Shown here one piece after another: positions 42,683-51,816 of a stretch of 64,000 nucleotides of DNA. The position numbers and the translations under genes are program-made. Each line of letters begins with the position of its first letter. Position 1 is the stretch's first letter. The DNA is from Oscillospiraceae bacterium (lineage in GTDB: Bacteria > Bacillota > Clostridia > Oscillospirales > Oscillospiraceae), in contig SVLU01000005.1 of NCBI GenBank assembly GCA_015067795.1, positions 1-64,000 of the forward strand, given 5' to 3'. The notes under the pieces are model-generated. The model was not told where the DNA came from. It did no database searches and saw only the letters and a list, made by a program, of their open reading frames with translations.

Positions 42683-43480
42683 ATGACTGATTATTTCGAT
42701 ATTTGTGGTACTCCTATTAAGTATTCTGATATTAAAGATTTCAGATTAGTTCAAAGAGAATATATTTATAGACCTACTTATATGGAAGGTGATAAACAGT
42801 TTTTTACTCGAAATAGAAAATACAATTTTTTTGGTATGCAACCCTTTGCTGCTATTTATGATGAAAATGAAAAACACTCTGCATTAAAAGAATATAAAAC
42901 AAAAGATTTTAAAGAATCTATAGGTAAAGATTTCATAGAAGGTGTTATAACTACTATCGGTGATAAATGGCATATTAAAGCAATAACTTCAAGAAAGTAT
43001 GTATGTGTCAATCAGGCAGGAAGAAAATTTACTACATATTTGGAAGATGTTCCGGCTCTTGTAATGAGACAAGATGGTAAAGTATCTGACATTCATAAGA
43101 ATGATGAATTATATCCTTTGTTAGGTGAGCCTATTGCTCCTGCAATTAATATTGTATATGCTTTGCAAATAACAGCTAAAGAAACCTATGTTTTTTTCGG
43201 TAATGATATTCATCTTCATGATGTTGGAATAGAATATGAACGCTTAAAAGCTGAATTAAATGCGTACAATTCTGAAAGACAAAGTTCTAAATCATTAAAA
43301 CAAAAACTATCAATACCAAAATTAACTGAATTAAAAATCAAAAAAAGCAAACCTAAAGAATTACCCGCAGGTACTTCAACTCAAAACAAATTAACAGAAA
43401 TCAAATCAAAGTTTTCCAATGGTGAAATAACCGAGGAAGAATATCGGGAACTGATTAATCAGGTAATGGAAACAATTTGA
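42683..43480 (+). CDS. AT-rich gene: unknown protein with C-terminal SHOCT-like domain
   Basis: A 265-residue soluble protein. The first 180 residues (MTDYFDICGTPIKYSDIKDF...) form an unrecognised domain with many aromatic residues. A charged coiled linker (about 190-232, rich in Lys and Ser) leads to a C-terminal helix hairpin NKLTEIKSKFSNGEITEEEY, the short SHOCT domain pattern. TGGAGA at 42670-42675 sets ATG 42683. Codons are AT-ending and Lys is mostly AAA, unlike the neighbours. The gene lies between two near-identical terminator hairpins (42524 and 43796), suggesting acquisition by insertion. Comparable genes occur in mobile elements; the role is unknown. Confidence 0.75.
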   Translation: MTDYFDICGTPIKYSDIKDFRLVQREYIYRPTYMEGDKQFFTRNRKYNFFGMQPFAAIYDENEKHSALKEYKTKDFKESIGKDFIEGVITTIGDKWHIKAITSRKYVCVNQAGRKFTTYLEDVPALVMRQDGKVSDIHKNDELYPLLGEPIAPAINIVYALQITAKETYVFFGNDIHLHDVGIEYERLKAELNAYNSERQSSKSLKQKLSIPKLTELKIKKSKPKELPAGTSTQNKLTEIKSKFSNGEITEEEYRELINQVMETI

Positions 43481-43503
43481 TTTTCGTACTTGCAACAAAA
43501 CAC

Positions 43504-43549
43504 AAACCTCTTTGTAAAATGGTATGTCCAAATACAATGAGGTTTTTTG
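43504..43549 (+). terminator. Terminator of the SHOCT-domain gene
   Basis: AAACCTCTTTGTA pairs with TACAATGAGGTTT (about 43504-43546), followed by TTTT. Confidence 0.75.
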
Positions 43550-43636
43550 TTCAGCAATATGCAAATTTCGGATGATATATCATAGAGTGTATAGACGTAC
43601 TGTTATGGAAATTTTATTCCATTGTGAATACTCAAA

Positions 43637-43783
43637 AACCTCCCTCTGACGAGGGAGGTGGCTCGCGTAAGCGAGACGGAGGGAGAGACAGAAAAGATTC
43701 CCACGTCGTAACGCTTGTCGGAATAACAGTTCTCTCACTCAGTCACGCCTGATGGCGTGACAGCTCCCTCGCGTGAAGGGAAC
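43637..43783. repeat. Composite repeat: family D unit with a nested family A fragment
   Basis: CCTCCCTCTGACGAGGGAGG, then GGCTCGCGTAAGCGAGACGG, a fragment of family A (GATTCCCACGTCGTAACGC, about 43698-43727), and finally CTCACTCAGTCACGCCTGAT, GGCGTGACAGCTCCCTCGCG. The family A piece suggests insertion of one element into another. The 43481-43934 interval has no gene apart from this, terminators, and the GGATGATATATC motif near 43567. Confidence 0.65.
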
Positions 43784-43795
43784 TTATAAACACTC

Positions 43796-43833
43796 AAAAT
43801 CCGCCTGCCATTTTGACAGGTGGATTTTGGTAT
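43796..43833 (+). terminator. Second copy of the ppdK-type terminator hairpin
   Basis: AAAATCCGCCTG (43796-43807) pairs with CAGGTGGATTTT (43817-43828); the loop CCATTTTGA also resembles that of 42524-42556. Confidence 0.75.
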
Positions 43834-43934
43834 TTTCCAACAGGAAAGCAAGCCTTTAAAGAGTGAGTGCTTTATTGACTAACAACAAAAAATGCCTTAA
43901 AATAAGGCTATCAACACAAAAAGGAGCAACCGTT

Positions 43935-44498
43935 ATGCTGACTTTAGAACGTGCAAAAGAATTATTAAATACCACTACCACCGAAGCACATCTTTTCCTC
44001 CACGCCATGAACGTATCCGTGGCTATGGGTGGACTGGCGAAGCATTTCGGTGAGAATGAGCAGTATTGGATGGCGATAGGCTATCTTCACGATTACGATT
44101 ACGAGCAGTACCCGGAGGAACACCTTCAGCACACAGAAAAGCCTCTGCTAAAAGCAGGTGTTACAGCGGAAGAGGTCAGGGCAATTTTGTCCCACGGCTA
44201 TGGCCACTGCAACGATGTTGAGCCTGTGACCAATCTGGAAAAATCCTTGTACACCGTTGACGAGCTTACAGGCATTATTCAGGCGGCGGCACGTATGCGT
44301 CCAATGGGTATCACGGATATGGAAATCTCAAGCTTTATGAAGAAGTTCAAGGACAAAAAGTTTGCCGCAAAGTGCGATCGCGGAGTTATCCGCAAGGGTT
44401 GCGAAATGCTGAATATGGAAGTGAAGGAAGTTGCCGCCATTTGCATTGAAGCCATGAAGGCATACGCCACAGAATTACAGCTCGGTCCGAAAAATTGA
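43935..44498 (+). CDS. HD-domain hydrolase
   Basis: A 187-residue protein of the HD superfamily of metal-dependent phosphohydrolases. His23 in LFLHAMNVSVAM and the His52-Asp53 pair in AIGYLHDYDYEQYPE give the first ligands. Further His residues lie in ILSHGYGHCND, and Asp in TVDELTGIIQAAARM. I start at ATG 43935 behind AAAGGAGC; the frame extends to 43863 without a site. The substrate is unknown; similar proteins are annotated as putative nucleotide hydrolases. Monocistronic, with a strong terminator. Confidence 0.85.
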   Translation: MLTLERAKELLNTTTTEAHLFLHAMNVSVAMGGLAKHFGENEQYWMAIGYLHDYDYEQYPEEHLQHTEKPLLKAGVTAEEVRAILSHGYGHCNDVEPVTNLEKSLYTVDELTGIIQAAARMRPMGITDMEISSFMKKFKDKKFAAKCDRGVIRKGCEMLNMEVKEVAAICIEAMKAYATELQLGPKN

Positions 44499-44509
44499 AT
44501 AAACAGCAA

Positions 44510-44545
44510 GACCCGCCGGCTGCGATGCAGTCGGCGGGTCGTTTG
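44510..44545. terminator. Terminator after the HD-domain gene
   Basis: GACCCGCCG (44510-44518) pairs with CGGCGGGTC (44532-44540), followed by GTTTGTT. The peptidase gene on the other strand ends 40 bp away. Confidence 0.8.
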
Positions 44546-44577
44546 TTCAGTTAATAGCTTTAATAAGCTGATTTGAC

Positions 44578-46350
44578 TTATGCCTTAACAATGCTTCTTG
44601 CGAGTCTGATAAGGTCAGCGTTGTCGATTTCGCCGTCGCCGTCAACGTCAGCTGCGATGAGCTGTACTTCGTTGAATTCTACCAGGTTAACCAGGTAACG
44701 TGCCAGAGCGATTACGTCAGCGTTGGTGATGGAACCGTCGATGGTTACATCGCCTGTTGGGTATGTGTTGTCGATAACGAGAGCACCGTCAACACCTGCA
44801 AGGCGGAGCTGGTCTTCGTTCATGTCGGTTGCGTCAATAATTTCGATGTCGATTGCATATTCGCCTTCTGCATACCATGGAGTTACGTTGAGATCGTATA
44901 CCAGAGTGCAGAGAGTGCCGTCGATTTCAGAACCGTCACCGGCATAGATGATTGCGTAACCATCAGCAGGATTGTATTCCATTTCGTAACCGTCTGCTGC
45001 ATAGATGTCAGCAAATTCGATTTCGGAGTCGATTGTAAGTCTTACGGAGGAGATTGCGATATCGCCAACGTAAGAGATGTCGATAGCTGCTGTGTCTGTT
45101 TCAGCGGTGTCAAATGTTTCGGTTTCTGCCATAACGACTACGCTTTCCAGAGCGTTTACAACTTCGTTGAGTGCTGCAACTGCATTGTCAACTGTTTCCT
45201 GATCTGCGGTGTAGAGTGTATCGTCAGCGAGAACTGCGTTTGCTTCTGCAAGTTCTTCGGTGAGAGCAGCAGCAGATGCATCGGAGTAATGCTCGATGTT
45301 GAGTGCTTCTGCCTCATTAATAGCCTGCATGAGTTCGTTCTTGTCAGCCAGGAGACCGTTAGGATCAAGACGCTGTAAGAGCTGTGGCATAAGTGTTGCA
45401 TAAGCGGTAAGAGTGTTCTTTGCACGATCGCCCCATTCGTTTTCGATGAAGGTCAGGTCGTCTCTGCCTCTTACGTGCATAACTTCACCGGATTCAGTTT
45501 CGTAAGCACCGGAGCTGCCCCACTGTGGACGGTTTGGATAGTCAGGAAGTTCCCAGTTAGCAGCTTCAGCATAGAGATAAGGGAGACCAAGATTACGGAA
45601 GCTCTGGTGGTCACTCCATGTACCTGTGGATGGAGAAGGATAGTCGTAGTTCAGAGGAGTGTCGTTGGAATGCATATCAAGTTCAAGAGCTTCTGCAATT
45701 TCCATTGCCTGATGGAAAGGCCATGCCTTTTCAACGATTGTGTTGCCTTCAGCGTCGGTTGTAGCATCGCCGCTGTAGAGATAACGGTATGTACCTGCAA
45801 GGATGCTGTCGAGATTGATCATGCAGATGGTGTTTGCAATATCTTCTTCTGTCATTGCACCGGCATAAGCCTTGGAGCCTCTTAAGCCGGTTTCTTCAGC
45901 GCCAAAGAAAACAAATACGATTGTGTATGGGGTGTCAACGCCATACATACGCATTGCGGTTTCAAGTGTTACAGAAACGCCGGAACCGTTATCGTCAACG
46001 CCTGCTGTACGAACGCTGTCATAATGTGCGCCCATAATGATCTGCTTGTCAGAACGGCCTGGCTTTGTAACTACAACATTCTGGCTGTATGTGGTTGTGC
46101 TGCCGCGTCTGTAGCTGAACTCTTCGATTGTTACATTATCATAACCGAAGCTTTCAAGTTCGCCCTTAATGAATTCAGCGGTCTTTTCTTCCTGTTCAGT
46201 ACCTGCGATTCTTTCGCGAAGGTTCTGATCCAGATACTTAACGTATTCATAAGCGGCTGCACCGTAAGGGGTCTGTTCTGCTGCAAAGGATACTGCACAA
46301 AGTGAGAATACCATTGTCAGAACGAGTAAAATGGAAACTATTTTTTTCAT
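44578..46350 (-). CDS. Secreted M28 zinc aminopeptidase with cohesin-like region and C-terminal dockerin
   Basis: A 590-residue exoprotein. Signal peptide MKKIVSILLVLTMVFSLCAV with cleavage near 23. The M28 catalytic domain (about 40-330) has metal and catalytic residues His109 (GAHYDS), Asp119 (GVDDNGSG), Glu152/153 (FGAEETG), Asp181 (INLDS) and His248 (WSDHQSF). A helical FIVAR-like segment (about 355-420) is followed by a beta-rich cohesin-like region (about 428-530). The last 60 residues form a type I dockerin with two calcium-loop repeats, GDVTIDGSITNADVIALARY and ADVDGDGEIDNADLIRLARS. CAGGAGG precedes the start. The dockerin implies docking to a scaffoldin or cell-surface cohesin. No other cellulosomal gene is in the window. 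Confidence 0.88.
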   Translation of the reverse strand: MKKIVSILLVLTMVFSLCAVSFAAEQTPYGAAAYEYVKYLDQNLRERIAGTEQEEKTAEFIKGELESFGYDNVTIEEFSYRRGSTTTYSQNVVVTKPGRSDKQIIMGAHYDSVRTAGVDDNGSGVSVTLETAMRMYGVDTPYTIVFVFFGAEETGLRGSKAYAGAMTEEDIANTICMINLDSILAGTYRYLYSGDATTDAEGNTIVEKAWPFHQAMEIAEALELDMHSNDTPLNYDYPSPSTGTWSDHQSFRNLGLPYLYAEAANWELPDYPNRPQWGSSGAYETESGEVMHVRGRDDLTFIENEWGDRAKNTLTAYATLMPQLLQRLDPNGLLADKNELMQAINEAEALNIEHYSDASAAALTEELAEANAVLADDTLYTADQETVDNAVAALNEVVNALESVVVMAETETFDTAETDTAAIDISYVGDIAISSVRLTIDSEIEFADIYAADGYEMEYNPADGYAIIYAGDGSEIDGTLCTLVYDLNVTPWYAEGEYAIDIEIIDATDMNEDQLRLAGVDGALVIDNTYPTGDVTIDGSITNADVIALARYLVNLVEFNEVQLIAADVDGDGEIDNADLIRLARSIVKA

Positions 46351-46523
46351 GTTCTTTCCTCCTGAAAGTAATATAAATACTATGTAAATGTAAAACAATA
46401 TGGCAAAAATGTCAAGGGTTGAGTGAAAATTTTGCACTGTTTTTCAAATAATTATACAATCTTTTTGAATATAGCCGTGAATTTTAAGTTGAAATTAATT
46501 TGACTGCTGTGATTAGCTGAAAA

Positions 46524-46551
46524 AACCAGCTCCGGATGGCCGGAGCTGGTT
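46524..46551 (-). terminator. Terminator of the DUF4340/ABC operon
   Basis: AACCAGCTCCGG (46524-46535) pairs with CCGGAGCTGGTT (46540-46551); on the minus strand it is followed by TTTTT. Confidence 0.85.
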
Positions 46552-46564
46552 GTTTCTGTTGGTT

Positions 46565-47635
46565 TTATTCGTTTATGGTATCGCCCTCTGTCGTGGTAAA
46601 GCCCATAATAGTGGTGGCGGTGATGAAGGACTCTGCATAGATGCTTTCCATCAGATATACAGCATTGGAGTCGGCTAACTTTGCCCAGTAGTAGCCTTCA
46701 CCGTTGGTTCTGCCGATGAGGAGAGTCCGAGTTGCCTCATTGCCGCTGAGATCGGTCCACACGACGGTTATTGATGCTGTTGGGGAAGTGAAACCGCTGG
46801 TCTCAAGAAGCTCTTCTGAAGCGTTATAGTTCTTGCAGGAGTGGAACTCAAAAGCCGATGCGATCTCGGCGAGAGAGGCAGGAACTGTGCTGTCCTCCAT
46901 GAGAACAGTCTCGCCTGCGGAAAGGTCATACCAGGTGCTGATGATATTGTCCTGATAAATCTCCTCGCCTGTGTCCTCATCGAATTCGCCGGTTGAAACT
47001 GTCTCGGTATGGGTTTCCTGCTGATAGACAAGCTGCTTATCGCCTGCGGTTATTGTCATCTGCTTCACATCCGTTGGCTCAAAGAGACCGAAGCTTTCAA
47101 GCTCGATCATGTCATAAAGATCAAAGTCAACAGCGGCCGGGAGTTCACCGGAGATTATATAAATAGTGTTCAAACCGGGCTCACGGGCATACCATGTGCT
47201 ACCATCACCGATAGGAGAACCTATGTCCAGAGCAAATACATGGTTTTCGCTGTCAATTATAAGCAGGGAAAGATATGAGCCCTCGTCAAGACCATAAGCA
47301 CTGAGGCTGTCAGCTACATCGATCTCACGAATAGCTGTAAGACCCACAGCCGCATCAACGATTGCAGTCATATAGGACTCTTCGAGAGGGAAGTTTTCAT
47401 CCTGATAGTATTTCCAGTTTTCACCATCGCTGACGAATTCCATTGAACCGGCATTGGTGGTTATGCCGATATACAGACCATCAACGAGATTGCCGATGTT
47501 TATGACAGAAGCTTCAGCTTCTGCCTTTTCCTCGGCTTCGGTGTTCTTATTGAATGTCCTCAAAGCCAGGAAAAGACCGATGAAAATAACTAAAACCAAA
47601 AGGAGGATAATGATGGTACGGAGGTTTTTGTTCAT
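46565..47635 (-). CDS. DUF4340 domain membrane-anchored protein
   Basis: A 356-residue protein with a signal-anchor segment at about 6-27 (RTIIILLLVLVIFIGLFLAL), followed by extracytoplasmic DUF4340 repeats. Two repeats appear to begin near GENWKYYQDENFPLEESYMT and again near TWYDLSAGETVLMEDSTVPA, each with the pattern 'IREIDVADSLSAYGLD' or similar. It is the last gene of the ABC operon 50967-46565; its ATG overlaps the stop of the upstream gene (TAATG). DUF4340 proteins commonly accompany GldG-like proteins. The role is unknown, probably an accessory of the exporter. Confidence 0.85.
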   Translation of the reverse strand: MNKNLRTIIILLLVLVIFIGLFLALRTFNKNTEAEEKAEAEASVINIGNLVDGLYIGITTNAGSMEFVSDGENWKYYQDENFPLEESYMTAIVDAAVGLTAIREIDVADSLSAYGLDEGSYLSLLIIDSENHVFALDIGSPIGDGSTWYAREPGLNTIYIISGELPAAVDFDLYDMIELESFGLFEPTDVKQMTITAGDKQLVYQQETHTETVSTGEFDEDTGEEIYQDNIISTWYDLSAGETVLMEDSTVPASLAEIASAFEFHSCKNYNASEELLETSGFTSPTASITVVWTDLSGNEATRTLLIGRTNGEGYYWAKLADSNAVYLMESIYAESFITATTIMGFTTTEGDTINE

Positions 47636-49041
47636 TATCTCTTCCTCCGTCTGATCCAGATTATGAAGCCGCAGGTTAGACAGGCGATCGGGAGGATAAA
47701 TATGAAGATGATAGACCATACACCGTAATTTGCAAAGGTATTATAGGTTACGCCCAGGCTCTTTGCGGGGATGGAGTTGGAAGAGGAGACGTTTTCCATG
47801 CCGTAGGTTACTATGTTCAGGAAGATGTCAAGGTTGGACATGGAGGTATAGGTGTCGGTGATGGAGGAGTCGATAAGGGTTGCGGCGGAAACAACGGTGA
47901 AGTTTGTTGTGCCGCCTTCTGTTTCCTCGGTTGCAACAGCACCGATGCAATACTCACCCAGAGTGCCGTCGGCTTCTGTGTTTTCGAAGTAAATGCCGTT
48001 GGAGGTGGTTGTCAGGAAGGCTTCAACACCGATCGTATCTCGTGCGGGGGTGAGTGGTGTGAGCGCCCTTGGATACAGGAGCATTGCGTTGCTGTCGATG
48101 CCTTCGGTTATGGCTGTGTCAACTACGGTTGGAGCCATGCAGAAGTAGCCGTAATACTGGGAGTACTGGGAATAGTACATCTCATATTCGCCAAGGTAGC
48201 CCGGCTCTACTGCCATGCCGTAATCGGACATCAGAACATTGAAGTTTGGCAGGATAGCATAGTCCATAAGAAGAACCATATCGCCGCCGCCAGCAAGATA
48301 CTGCTTGATCATGGCGAGTTCATCTGCTGCAAGGTCGGAGGTAGGATTGTTACAGATGATAAGAGAGCAATCCTCGGGAATACCGCCATCGATGAGGAGA
48401 TTTAAATCGGCTTTCACGGTGATGTTCGCCTTTTCCACGATGTCGGTAGCAGAGGCGGAAAGAGCAGTTTCACCGTGACCTGTGAGGGAGTATACAACAG
48501 CACCGGAGTCGCTTGTTACATATTCAATGCCGGAGGTGATGAGACCCTCTGCATCGAAGGTGCTTTCAACATAGGAATAGGTGTTGTAATCCATCTCGTA
48601 AACGATTATAGCATCAGAGTAACCGTAAAGAGGAATTTGAGCGGTCTTGCCTGTAAGAGCGTTGATGACCAGCAGCGTGTCTGCGGGACAGCCGTAGGCT
48701 TCAAGAACGGATGGATACATAACAGGGTCAGCCTCGGAAACTGTTATATTGTCGGACAGCTCTGCGTAGTTGTAAACGTACTTGGAAATACGGGTGTCCA
48801 GAGAAGCTTCCTCGGCAACGAGAATAAGCTCAATGGGAGTTTCAAGCTGCTTAAGGTAGTCCTTTGCCATATCGCTTACGGAATAGATACGCTGGTCGGA
48901 GATATCGAATTCCTTGTAGTTTGCGGGGATCTGACCGACGATCATATTGAGAATAATGATGATTACGATCGTGATAGCCGTGATAGCGAATGCGATGCCG
49001 CCTTTACGGGCTGTTCTGGAATTTAAGTTGAATTTTTTCAT
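47635..49041 (-). CDS. GldG-like ABC transporter auxiliary protein
   Basis: A 468-residue protein. It has an N-terminal membrane span (about 12-36), a large outer domain, and a C-terminal span with a basic tail (IIFIFILPIACLTCGFIIWI then RRRKR). The outer part has FDISDQRIYSVSDMAKDYLK, VYSLTGHGE and a DUF4350-like GGGDMVLLMDYAI stretch, the usual features of GldG/ABC_transp_aux proteins. It lies 12 bp after the permease gene and overlaps the DUF4340 gene by 1 bp. In Bacteroidetes GldG belongs to gliding; here it more likely supports an uncharacterised exporter. Confidence 0.87.
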   Translation of the reverse strand: MKKFNLNSRTARKGGIAFAITAITIVIIIILNMIVGQIPANYKEFDISDQRIYSVSDMAKDYLKQLETPIELILVAEEASLDTRISKYVYNYAELSDNITVSEADPVMYPSVLEAYGCPADTLLVINALTGKTAQIPLYGYSDAIIVYEMDYNTYSYVESTFDAEGLITSGIEYVTSDSGAVVYSLTGHGETALSASATDIVEKANITVKADLNLLIDGGIPEDCSLIICNNPTSDLAADELAMIKQYLAGGGDMVLLMDYAILPNFNVLMSDYGMAVEPGYLGEYEMYYSQYSQYYGYFCMAPTVVDTAITEGIDSNAMLLYPRALTPLTPARDTIGVEAFLTTTSNGIYFENTEADGTLGEYCIGAVATEETEGGTTNFTVVSAATLIDSSITDTYTSMSNLDIFLNIVTYGMENVSSSNSIPAKSLGVTYNTFANYGVWSIIFIFILPIACLTCGFIIWIRRRKR

Positions 49042-49053
49042 TGTCTTACCTCC

Positions 49054-49920
49054 TTAACTCCAGCGACGCTTCTGAATGGTCTGAACGGTGAGGAATACGA
49101 ACATAGCCGCAACAGACAGCAGCATGAAGATACCGCCCAGATCAAAGACGTAATAATGGCAGAAATTATAAAGTACCGTGTTTACGGAAAATGCTGCCAG
49201 AAGATTTGCAACAAGTCCCTCGAACAGAGTAGGTTCAAGGCAGTATGCGGCAACAAGACCGATAATGCCCACAGCGGCAACGGCCAATGTGACAATGCGG
49301 TTTTTAGAGAAAAGCCATACGCACAGTACAAGGACTGCAAGGAGAACAAAGGAAGCCACAAGGTTGCCTATTGCACTTGTTGGCAGGAGGAGAATAAGGC
49401 TGTCCCACATATACAGGAGCAGAAGTGCAACGAGAGTGACAACAGCGGAGATTATCTGATTTTCGGTGGTGGAGGAGATGAACATACCGATGGACACAAA
49501 GAGAGCGCCGATGGCAAGTACACAGAAGATGGACATATAGTCACCGAAAAGGTATGCACTGCCTGCGGTGGAGATAATGAGAGGGCAGATGCAGAAAACT
49601 GCCAAAGGGATTGCGAAAACGGTCATCATTGCAAGATACTTGCCCAAAACAATGGAGGTTACACTTGCGGGAGAGGTAAGCAGGAGCTGATCGGTTTTGC
49701 TGTGACGCTCTTCAGCAAGGCTGCGCATTGTGAGAATAGGCACGACGATTATGTAGATGAGCAGTGAGTTTACAAGGGTATAGGCGAAATACGGATAACC
49801 GGATACAAGGTTATTTACCATGAAGTAGATGCCTGTAAAGATCATGACAGCGGCGATGAAGATATAGCCTGTCATGGAGCAGAAATAGGAGCGAAGCTCT
49901 CTTTTATATATAGCAAGCAT
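49054..49920 (-). CDS. ABC transporter permease, GldF/ABC-2 type
   Basis: A 288-residue integral membrane protein with about six or seven spans. It starts MLAIYKRELRSYFCSMTGYI, followed by spans near 15-35, 55-75, 100-125, 135-160, 165-200 and 255-280. The motif TMRSLAEERHSKTDQLLLTS, typical of ABC-2 permeases, sits between spans 2 and 3. The start codon directly follows the ATPase stop. With the ATPase at 49921-50967 it forms the core of the transporter. Confidence 0.9.
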   Translation of the reverse strand: MLAIYKRELRSYFCSMTGYIFIAAVMIFTGIYFMVNNLVSGYPYFAYTLVNSLLIYIIVVPILTMRSLAEERHSKTDQLLLTSPASVTSIVLGKYLAMMTVFAIPLAVFCICPLIISTAGSAYLFGDYMSIFCVLAIGALFVSIGMFISSTTENQIISAVVTLVALLLLYMWDSLILLLPTSAIGNLVASFVLLAVLVLCVWLFSKNRIVTLAVAAVGIIGLVAAYCLEPTLFEGLVANLLAAFSVNTVLYNFCHYYVFDLGGIFMLLSVAAMFVFLTVQTIQKRRWS

Positions 49921-50967
49921 TTATTCGCCCTCCTTTTCCGTTTCTGTGGTCTCAGGTGTAGCTTCGGCTTCCTGTGGTGCGGCTTCGGAAGCTTCAGGCT
50001 GAACCTTTTTCTTAACACGCCGTCTGACTCTGCGGCGTTCCTTTGTAAGTTCGAGGAATATGTGTTCAAGGGAGAAATGAGTTGCCTTCATCATGAGAAG
50101 AACATAACCGTTCTTTACACAGGCGTTGAAAATTTCCTCGCGGAGGTCAACACCTCGTTCAAGCTTAAGACTGAGAGTTACTTCACCCTGAACTGAGCTG
50201 TCTGCAACCTTTACCTTTGTAACACCCTGGATTGCGGAGACCATGGCAACGGCGTCATCCGGATTGTCAGTCTTGATGGTGAGCTCCATAGAGGAGTTGC
50301 CGAGGGTTTCCTCCAGCTCGGCAGGAGTGCCGTTTGCGATTAGGCGACCCTGGTGGATAATGAGGATCTTGTCGCAAATCTCCTGGATTTCAGAGAGAAT
50401 ATGGGAGCTGAGGATAACTGTGTGCTTTTCACCTAAACTTTTGATAAGGTCACGTATTTCAATTATCTGCTTAGGGTCAAGACCAACGGTGGGTTCGTCC
50501 AGGATGATAATTTCCGGCATACCCAAAACAGCCTGAGCAAGACCGACACGCTGCTTGTAACCCTTGGAGAGGTTGGCAATAAGACGGTCGCTTACGTTAG
50601 CGACCTTTGTTATCTCCATTGCCTCGGTTACAGCGTTGCTGCGTTCCTTGGCAGGAATTTTCTTCAGAGCTGCCGCAAATTTTAGATATTCAATTACGGT
50701 CATATCCGTGTAAAGAGGCGGCATTTCAGGCAGATAGCCGATGCACTTCTTCGCAGCCTCAGGCTCGTCGGTGATGTTGTGACCGTTTATGAAAACCTCA
50801 CCCTCGGTAGCGGCAAGATAACCGGTCATGATGTTCATTGTTGTGGATTTGCCCGCACCGTTTGGGCCAAGAAAACCGTAAATCTGCCCATCTTCAACGG
50901 TGAAGCTGATGTTATCCACGGCGAGATTGTCGCCGTAGCGTTTGATCAGGTTTTTTACTTCAATCAA
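49921..50967 (-). CDS. ABC transporter ATP-binding protein (GldA type) with charged C-terminal tail
   Basis: A 348-residue ATPase. Walker A FLGPNGAGKSTTMNIMTGYL is at about 33-52, signature LSKGYKQRVGLAQAVL near 134, Walker B EIIILDEPTVGLDPKQ near 153, and the switch His in VILSSHILSEIQEI. Residues 1-210 are the nucleotide-binding domain and 215-300 a C-terminal ABC-2-type domain. The last 40 residues are unusual: an Arg/Lys cluster (RRRVRRRVKKK) followed by a Glu/Ala/Pro/Thr tail. First gene of the four-gene operon. TAGGAGGAAG lies upstream of the start. Confidence 0.92.
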   Translation of the reverse strand: MIEVKNLIKRYGDNLAVDNISFTVEDGQIYGFLGPNGAGKSTTMNIMTGYLAATEGEVFINGHNITDEPEAAKKCIGYLPEMPPLYTDMTVIEYLKFAAALKKIPAKERSNAVTEAMEITKVANVSDRLIANLSKGYKQRVGLAQAVLGMPEIIILDEPTVGLDPKQIIEIRDLIKSLGEKHTVILSSHILSEIQEICDKILIIHQGRLIANGTPAELEETLGNSSMELTIKTDNPDDAVAMVSAIQGVTKVKVADSSVQGEVTLSLKLERGVDLREEIFNACVKNGYVLLMMKATHFSLEHIFLELTKERRRVRRRVKKKVQPEASEAAPQEAEATPETTETEKEGE

Positions 50968-51054
50968 GTTGGCTTCCTCCTATCGTATCGTAACAGGGAA
51001 TGATAATTATTATAAATTAGAGTATATATTATAATCTTAAAAAATACTACAAAA

Positions 51055-51816
51055 TTATTTAATTCCGAAGAACTTTTTGCCGTTTTCCATGGTGATTGCG
51101 GCAACCTCCCGGGGGGTCATGCCGCGAAGCCGGGCAATGGTCTCGGCAATATAGGGAAGATTGCGGGAATCGTTTCTGCGACCGCGAAGGGGAACAGGGG
51201 CCATGTAGGGACTGTCTGTTTCCAGCATGAGTCGGTCTAATGGCATTTTTGATACAACCTCGGGAGCTTTTTTTGCGTTTTTAAAGGTGACAGCACCTGT
51301 GAAGGAGATGTACCAGCCCATATTTAGAATTTGAACAGCGGTTTCCCAGCTTCCTGAATAGCAGTGAACAACGCCCTTAAGGTCTTTGAACTGAGTGATT
51401 ATCTCCATACAGTCCTGACAAGCTTCACGCTCGTGGATGATAACAGGAAGGTCAAGCTCTCTTGCCAGTTCAAGCTGCTGGTAAAAACGCTTTTTCTGAA
51501 TGTCACGGGGAGAAAGATTGTAGTGGTAGTCAAGTCCGATTTCGCCGATAGCCACTACCTTTTTGTTTTTTGCCATATCACGGATAAGGTCGATGCTGCT
51601 GTCGTCCATTTCCTTTGCGTCATGGGGGTGAACACCCACCGCAGCGTATACATATGGGTACTTGCCTGCCATGTCAAGAACCATACGGCAGGATTTCAGG
51701 TTGGAAGCCGGGCATACTATCAGGCTGACACCGCTTTCGGGCATTGATGCCAAAACTTCATCCCTGTCAAGGTCAAATTGCTCATCATCATAATGGGCAT
51801 GAGTGTCGAAATACAT
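51055..51816 (-). CDS. tatD: TatD-family metal-dependent deoxyribonuclease
   Basis: A 253-residue TIM-barrel hydrolase. The first metal pair is in FDTHAHYDDEQF (residues 3-14). Other ligands are in VGVHPHDA, EIGLDYHYNLSP (Glu), PVIIHEREACQD, VVHCYSGS and the terminal LMLETDSPYMAPVPLRG. All known TatD ligands are retained. I start at ATG 51816 with CGGAGGT upstream on the minus strand; a longer frame from 51873 is unsupported. Usually found next to metG or ksgA; here it stands alone. Confidence 0.92.
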   Translation of the reverse strand: MYFDTHAHYDDEQFDLDRDEVLASMPESGVSLIVCPASNLKSCRMVLDMAGKYPYVYAAVGVHPHDAKEMDDSSIDLIRDMAKNKKVVAIGEIGLDYHYNLSPRDIQKKRFYQQLELARELDLPVIIHEREACQDCMEIITQFKDLKGVVHCYSGSWETAVQILNMGWYISFTGAVTFKNAKKAPEVVSKMPLDRLMLETDSPYMAPVPLRGRRNDSRNLPYIAETIARLRGMTPREVAAITMENGKKFFGIK

